Below, piece after piece: positions 60,768 through 64,000 of a stretch of DNA of 64,000 nt. Source of the stretch: Alphaproteobacteria bacterium (lineage in GTDB: Bacteria > Pseudomonadota > Alphaproteobacteria > SHVP01); NCBI GenBank assembly GCA_040216735.1, contig JAVJOO010000003.1:140746-204745 (forward strand). The letters are read 5' to 3'. The stretch's first letter is position 1. Every line of letters begins with the position of its first letter. Made by a program: the position numbers and the translations under genes. Below the pieces are notes generated by a model that was not told the DNA's origin, did no database searches, and saw only the letters and a list, made by a program, of their open reading frames with translations.

Positions 60768-61642
60768 TGCAAGGCCCCCTCAGAACCCTCCTTTTCGCGC
60801 CGGGCAACCATCCGCGCAAAGTCGACAAAGTTTTTCACACCGGTACCGACGTCGTCATCCTAGACCTCGAAGACGCAGTCGCGATCAGTGAAAAAGTCGC
60901 GACCCGCACCACTGTGGTCGAGGCGCTCAAGAGACCGCGACCCAATCTCGGCTATGTCCGGGTCAACGCGTTCGATACCGACTACTGCTTTGGCGACATC
61001 CAGGCGGTGATGGGCGACTGGCTCGACGGGATCGTCCTGCCCAAGGTCGAATCGGCGGCCCAACTCGAAGCGGCCGACTGGATGATGCGGGCCCTTGAGC
61101 GCGAGCGCGGCCTCGAAGAAGGCAAGATTGATCTTCTCCCCATCGTTGAAACCGGCCTCGGTCTCGATCGTATCGATGAGATCGCCCGCTCGGGCACGCG
61201 GGTCAAACGCCTGTCGTTCGGCGCCGGCGATTTCACCCGGGACATGGGGTACCTGTGGACGCCCGACGAATCCGAACTCAGCTACCCGCGCTCGCGTTTT
61301 GCAGTCGCATCGCGGGCGGCACGTCTCGAACCCCCGATCGACACCGTTTTCATCGATCTGCGCGATATCGAACATTTCGAAAAGGCGGCGCGCACCGCGA
61401 TGGGCCTCGGTTTCCAGGGCAAGCTCTGCATTCACCCGAGCCAGATCGAGATTTGCAATACCGTCTTCACGCCGACTGACGCCCAAGTCGTCGAAGCGAA
61501 AAAGCACATCGACGCGTTCAAGAAAGCCGAGGCCGAAGGCTCTGCGTCGATTCAAGTCGACGGCTATTTCATCGACTATCCGATTATCGAAAAAGCCGAA
61601 CGTATCCTTGCGCTCGCCGCCGCAATTTCCGCCCGCGGCTAA
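60764..61642 (+). CDS. HpcH/HpaI or citrate lyase beta-like CoA lyase
   Basis: A 292-residue TIM-barrel protein of the CitE/malyl-CoA lyase group. It contains LLFAPGNHPRKV, VVILDLEDAVAISEK, RVNAFDTDYCF, VLPKVESAAQL, LPIVETGLGLDRI with the metal-binding Glu, FGAGDFTRDMG with the Asp, and KLCIHPSQIEI. It should make or break a C-C bond of a hydroxy-acid (or its CoA ester) using Mg2+. It overlaps the HpaB-like gene by ATGA. It follows two oxygenase-type enzymes, so it may cleave their product. Confidence 0.9.
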   Translation: MMQGPLRTLLFAPGNHPRKVDKVFHTGTDVVILDLEDAVAISEKVATRTTVVEALKRPRPNLGYVRVNAFDTDYCFGDIQAVMGDWLDGIVLPKVESAAQLEAADWMMRALERERGLEEGKIDLLPIVETGLGLDRIDEIARSGTRVKRLSFGAGDFTRDMGYLWTPDESELSYPRSRFAVASRAARLEPPIDTVFIDLRDIEHFEKAARTAMGLGFQGKLCIHPSQIEICNTVFTPTDAQVVEAKKHIDAFKKAEAEGSASIQVDGYFIDYPIIEKAERILALAAAISARG

Positions 61643-62412
61643 GCGGCGGACTCGTCTAAACGCGTCATGCTGTGCCCCGAAGGCAGGGCCATGGCGCGAA
61701 CCGCGACGCGTTGCGCGGGTTTTGTAGCGATGGAGCTCATGACGACGACATAGATGTTAGCGGCGAGGCTCAGAAACAGATTGTCCCGCTGACGGCGCAC
61801 CGCCGCGCGGTCGAGAACATCTTTCGTTACCGCAAAAATCGGGTTGAGAATATTGACCCGTGTCTCCGCTAACGTCCGCTCGAGGTTTTGGGCGGTAGCT
61901 CGCGTAGCCTCAGTTTCCGCTGTGTTGTCGTTGCTTTTCGGCTGGCGTTCGAGGAGCGCAACAAATGCACGTTCTTCTTCGATTTGTGCTTCCAACGCGT
62001 GCAGTTTGGTGCGGGCTTCGTCGAGCGCAGGGCACTCTGTCGCGCCAAGGCGTTCCAGAATCGTGAACAGGCCGTCGCCATCGGCCACGCCAATCTCAAA
62101 CGGCGGCCGCTGGCGAAACCTTTCGAATACGACCATCGGAGAGTTCGTTCCGGTCACGCCCGAAAGCGTCGATTGAATTTTGCGCAAGGCAAGGACTTGA
62201 TCGCGATTGGCTTCCGACATGGCCAACATGGCTTTGTCGAAGTGCCCTTGCTGGCGATAGGAAAGCGCCGCCCGGACTTTGGCGGCGAGCGTCGGCGCCG
62301 CGACTTTGGCGCTGAACATCCTCAGATCGGTCGCTAAAGCAGGGGTCTTGTCCGTTAGGCTGAGAAAGGGCTGCGCGAGAGCGTGAGGGGAGGAGGGGTC
62401 GGCGGTTTTCAT
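61639..62412 (-). CDS. Unknown protein with helical, coiled-coil-like region
   Basis: A 257-residue protein that I do not recognise. It has the N-terminal TADPSSPHALAQPFLSLTDK and a helical core (AKVRAALSYRQQGHFDKAML) with a coiled-coil-like stretch, ALEAQIEEERAFVALLERQ. Residues near 215-240 are hydrophobic (LFLSLAANIYVVVMSS), perhaps one membrane segment. The gene overlaps the end of the CitE-like gene by 4 bp on the opposite strand. A longer start at 62442 is possible. No domain was identified. Confidence 0.6.
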   Translation of the reverse strand: MKTADPSSPHALAQPFLSLTDKTPALATDLRMFSAKVAAPTLAAKVRAALSYRQQGHFDKAMLAMSEANRDQVLALRKIQSTLSGVTGTNSPMVVFERFRQRPPFEIGVADGDGLFTILERLGATECPALDEARTKLHALEAQIEEERAFVALLERQPKSNDNTAETEATRATAQNLERTLAETRVNILNPIFAVTKDVLDRAAVRRQRDNLFLSLAANIYVVVMSSIATKPAQRVAVRAMALPSGHSMTRLDESAA

Positions 62413-62473
62413 CGGCGCTGAGTAGCACGCAGCGCAGGGCATTCCTAGTCCGCCGCCGCTGCAATGGGAGCCT

Positions 62474-63901
62474 TCAGTGTGTTTTTGTCAGGGCGGTTGC
62501 CAGCGCCGAAAGATCGGGCGCGGTGTCCAGTCCCATCACCGCATCGATCACGCGGTCGGTACGCGCATCGTCGAACACCCGCCCGGCGTTGTCGCGGAAC
62601 TTCGCGACGATATCGTCGGTACTCAGCGGATTCTTGTCCGATCCGCGGTTGTACTGCTCGCGGTGGCGCAGTTCGCGCCCGTCCTTGGTTCGCACGATCA
62701 CTTCGCCGCCGTAGTAGCGTGGGAACGGCGACGCAGGATCGATCTCGTAGCGCGCCTTTTGGCATAGGGCCAGAATCGTCGGGTCGCTCAGGGCGTCGTC
62801 TTCCAATTCATCCAACGTAAAACGTCCGCGTACGATCGAAGCCGCCATCGTGTAATGAACCGAAAACTTAGCGTCGTAGGAATTGGCGGGCTTCTTCTTG
62901 TTGGCTTCGGGTTCGCACACCACCGAAACCTGCTTCTCGTGAATTAGCGCGACCAGTTCGGCGATGTCCTCTGGCTTCAAGTCGTACTGCGCGCGCAGGG
63001 CCAACGCGGCATCGGCGAAGGCGTGATTGAAATGGCACGCAGGGTAGGGCTTGAACGCCACGTTCATCAGTTCCCACGACTCATTGAGGCCGGCAATGGC
63101 CTTCTCTGGCGCCGTTGCCACGTCGTGCGCGGCAAAAACGTTGTACAGACCGAAGCGTCCCTCGTAGGCGCGGTGCGGCCCGGCGAATCCGGCCTGGGCC
63201 AGCGCCGCGGCGGTGATCGCGCCAACCCCTGCCCAGGCGGGGTGCATCCGCTTGGTCCAGGCACCGTCTTCAAGGAATTCTAGAACCCCCGACGTTGTGC
63301 TCAGGGTGATTCCCTGGGCGTCGGCCAATTGCGATGCACTCAGTCCCATCAAACGGCCTGCCGCCAAAGTCGCGCCGAACGCGCCGACGAGCCCCGTTGG
63401 GTGATAGCCCTGCTTATGAAACCCGCCGTTGGCGCCCATACCGATCCGGGCGTCTGCCTCGACCGCGGCCAAGTAGGCGGTCAACGTCTCCGCGCCGCTT
63501 GCCCCATGCTTGAGACCAACCGCGACCGCCACCGGCAGCGCCGAGGCCGAGCAATGGACCACGCTATCGGCGTGGGTATCGTCGTAGTCGAGGCCGTGGA
63601 TCAACGTCCCGTTGACTAGGACCGCGTCGCGTAGCGGCAAGCGCACGGCACTGGCGATCACTGGCGAGTCGCCGTCGCCCGCCAGCGCATGGGTTCCGGC
63701 CAGTGTGACCGCGCCGAAATCGAACGTCGATGCGGCCAACCCGACACCGAAGCAATCCAAGATATTCAACTTTGCGCGCGCGATCACCTCGGCCGGGACA
63801 TCGCGCAGGTCGAGGTCGCGGGCGAACCGCGCCAACCGGTGCGACAGGAACGACGGTGCCTCGTTGGGGGCGGCTTCCTCGAAGGTTTCGGCGGCGGACA
63901 T
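62474..63901 (-). CDS. MmgE/PrpD family protein under the shared operator
   Basis: A 475-residue MmgE/PrpD protein. The family motifs include LIHGLDYDDTHADSVVHCSA with the conserved Asp and His, GANGGFHKQGYHPTGLVGAF, and KRMHPAWAG. This superfamily includes 2-methylcitrate dehydratase and cis-aconitate decarboxylase. Its own substrate is unknown. CCCAAGGAG precedes ATG 63901. It faces the TauD-HpaB-CitE operon and carries the same operator, so it belongs to the same pathway. Confidence 0.88.
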   Translation of the reverse strand: MSAAETFEEAAPNEAPSFLSHRLARFARDLDLRDVPAEVIARAKLNILDCFGVGLAASTFDFGAVTLAGTHALAGDGDSPVIASAVRLPLRDAVLVNGTLIHGLDYDDTHADSVVHCSASALPVAVAVGLKHGASGAETLTAYLAAVEADARIGMGANGGFHKQGYHPTGLVGAFGATLAAGRLMGLSASQLADAQGITLSTTSGVLEFLEDGAWTKRMHPAWAGVGAITAAALAQAGFAGPHRAYEGRFGLYNVFAAHDVATAPEKAIAGLNESWELMNVAFKPYPACHFNHAFADAALALRAQYDLKPEDIAELVALIHEKQVSVVCEPEANKKKPANSYDAKFSVHYTMAASIVRGRFTLDELEDDALSDPTILALCQKARYEIDPASPFPRYYGGEVIVRTKDGRELRHREQYNRGSDKNPLSTDDIVAKFRDNAGRVFDDARTDRVIDAVMGLDTAPDLSALATALTKTH

Positions 63902-63931
63902 CGCGGTACTCCTTGGGTCGCAACAGGCGCG

Positions 63932-63963
63932 CTATTGTACGGACATTAGGGCGGGTCCGCCAA
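63932..63963 (-). promoter_or_regulatory. Promoter and operator of the MmgE/PrpD gene
   Basis: Read on the minus strand: TTGGCG (-35, 63963-63958), 18 bp, then TACAAT (-10, 63939-63934). An 18-bp near-palindrome CTAATGT-CCGT-ACAATAG (63949-63932) overlaps the -10. It shares the 12-mer AATGTCCGTACA with the operator at 58314. The 5' leader to ATG 63901 would be about 26 nt. Beyond it, 63964-64000 holds nothing recognisable. Confidence 0.7.
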
Positions 63964-64000
63964 GGGTTACCACTGTCGGTGCAGTTCCGCGGAGTAGGTA

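Noticed and set aside
1-64000. Search for a defence system, prophage or insertion sequence
   Set aside because: No transposase, integrase, phage structural, restriction, toxin-antitoxin or CRISPR genes could be recognised in any frame.

Overview
The window is a 64 kb stretch of high-GC, gene-dense bacterial chromosome. The best-supported placement is Alphaproteobacteria, probably Rhodospirillales-like. The clues are an anthranilate synthase with both components fused in one chain (TrpE(G), 52235-54397), an MmcB-type DNA repair protein (7459-7929), a complete DctPQM TRAP transporter (1982-4897), CHCC-independent alphaproteobacterial small conserved proteins (39208-39399), and uniformly GC-rich third codon positions. 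No rRNA, prophage, insertion sequence, CRISPR array or recognised defence system was seen. One tRNA with a CAU anticodon is present (21539-21615).

Layout. 1-294: 3'-truncated glutathionyl-hydroquinone reductase on the minus strand. 295-660: non-coding, with two families of short direct repeats. 661-6649: probable catabolic unit of FAD monooxygenase, TRAP transporter, alpha/beta hydrolase and VOC protein. 6739-15006: mixed housekeeping and envelope genes (CPBP protease, MmcB, SEL1 protein, PQQ sugar dehydrogenase, FemAB-like transferase, two tandem SDRs, Bcr/CflA efflux, ChaC). 15074-21387: amino acid oxidase, enoyl-CoA hydratase, two alpha/beta hydrolases, VOC, MarC and a maleate isomerase/arylmalonate decarboxylase relative. 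21539-22656: tRNA and a DUF6152/DUF6644-like pair. 22790-31520: a two-subunit N,N-dimethylformamidase-like amidohydrolase with a divergent GNAT/nitrilase fusion and four downstream catabolic enzymes. 31588-36520: large FecR-domain surface protein, kinase-like phosphotransferase and VOC protein. 36656-43669: orphan ABC solute-binding protein, hydrolase, dehydrogenase, small proteins and a patatin phospholipase. 43680-50741: pentapeptide-repeat protein, peroxiredoxin remnant, aldo/keto reductase, cupin, aquaporin, DksA-type protein, second maleate isomerase relative and MmgE/PrpD. 50810-57278: cNMP-binding protein, TrpE(G), OmpA lipoprotein, hypothetical proteins and a dehydrogenase. 57420-63901: SEL1 pair, then TauD dioxygenase, HpaB/AbfD-like enzyme, CitE-like lyase, an unknown protein, and MmgE/PrpD.

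The dominant theme is small-molecule catabolism built from repeatedly used families: four alpha/beta hydrolases, three VOC proteins, two maleate-isomerase-fold enzymes, two MmgE/PrpD proteins, two 3-hydroxyisobutyrate-dehydrogenase-like proteins and several flavoenzymes. Several of these have altered catalytic residues: two alpha/beta hydrolases without the nucleophilic serine, an SDR without Tyr and Lys, two maleate-isomerase relatives each missing the opposite cysteine, and an AbfD-like protein missing two of four Fe-S ligands.

The most system-like signals are two. First, the genes at 58349-61642 and the opposing MmgE/PrpD gene at 62474-63901 carry near-identical palindromic operators (core AATGTCCGTACA) laid over matching -10 boxes TACAAT, which suggests one regulon for an undescribed pathway. 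Second, the dimethylformamidase-centred cluster 22790-31520 looks like a degradation route for an N-containing compound. All functional statements rest on reading motifs by eye; no database search was possible.
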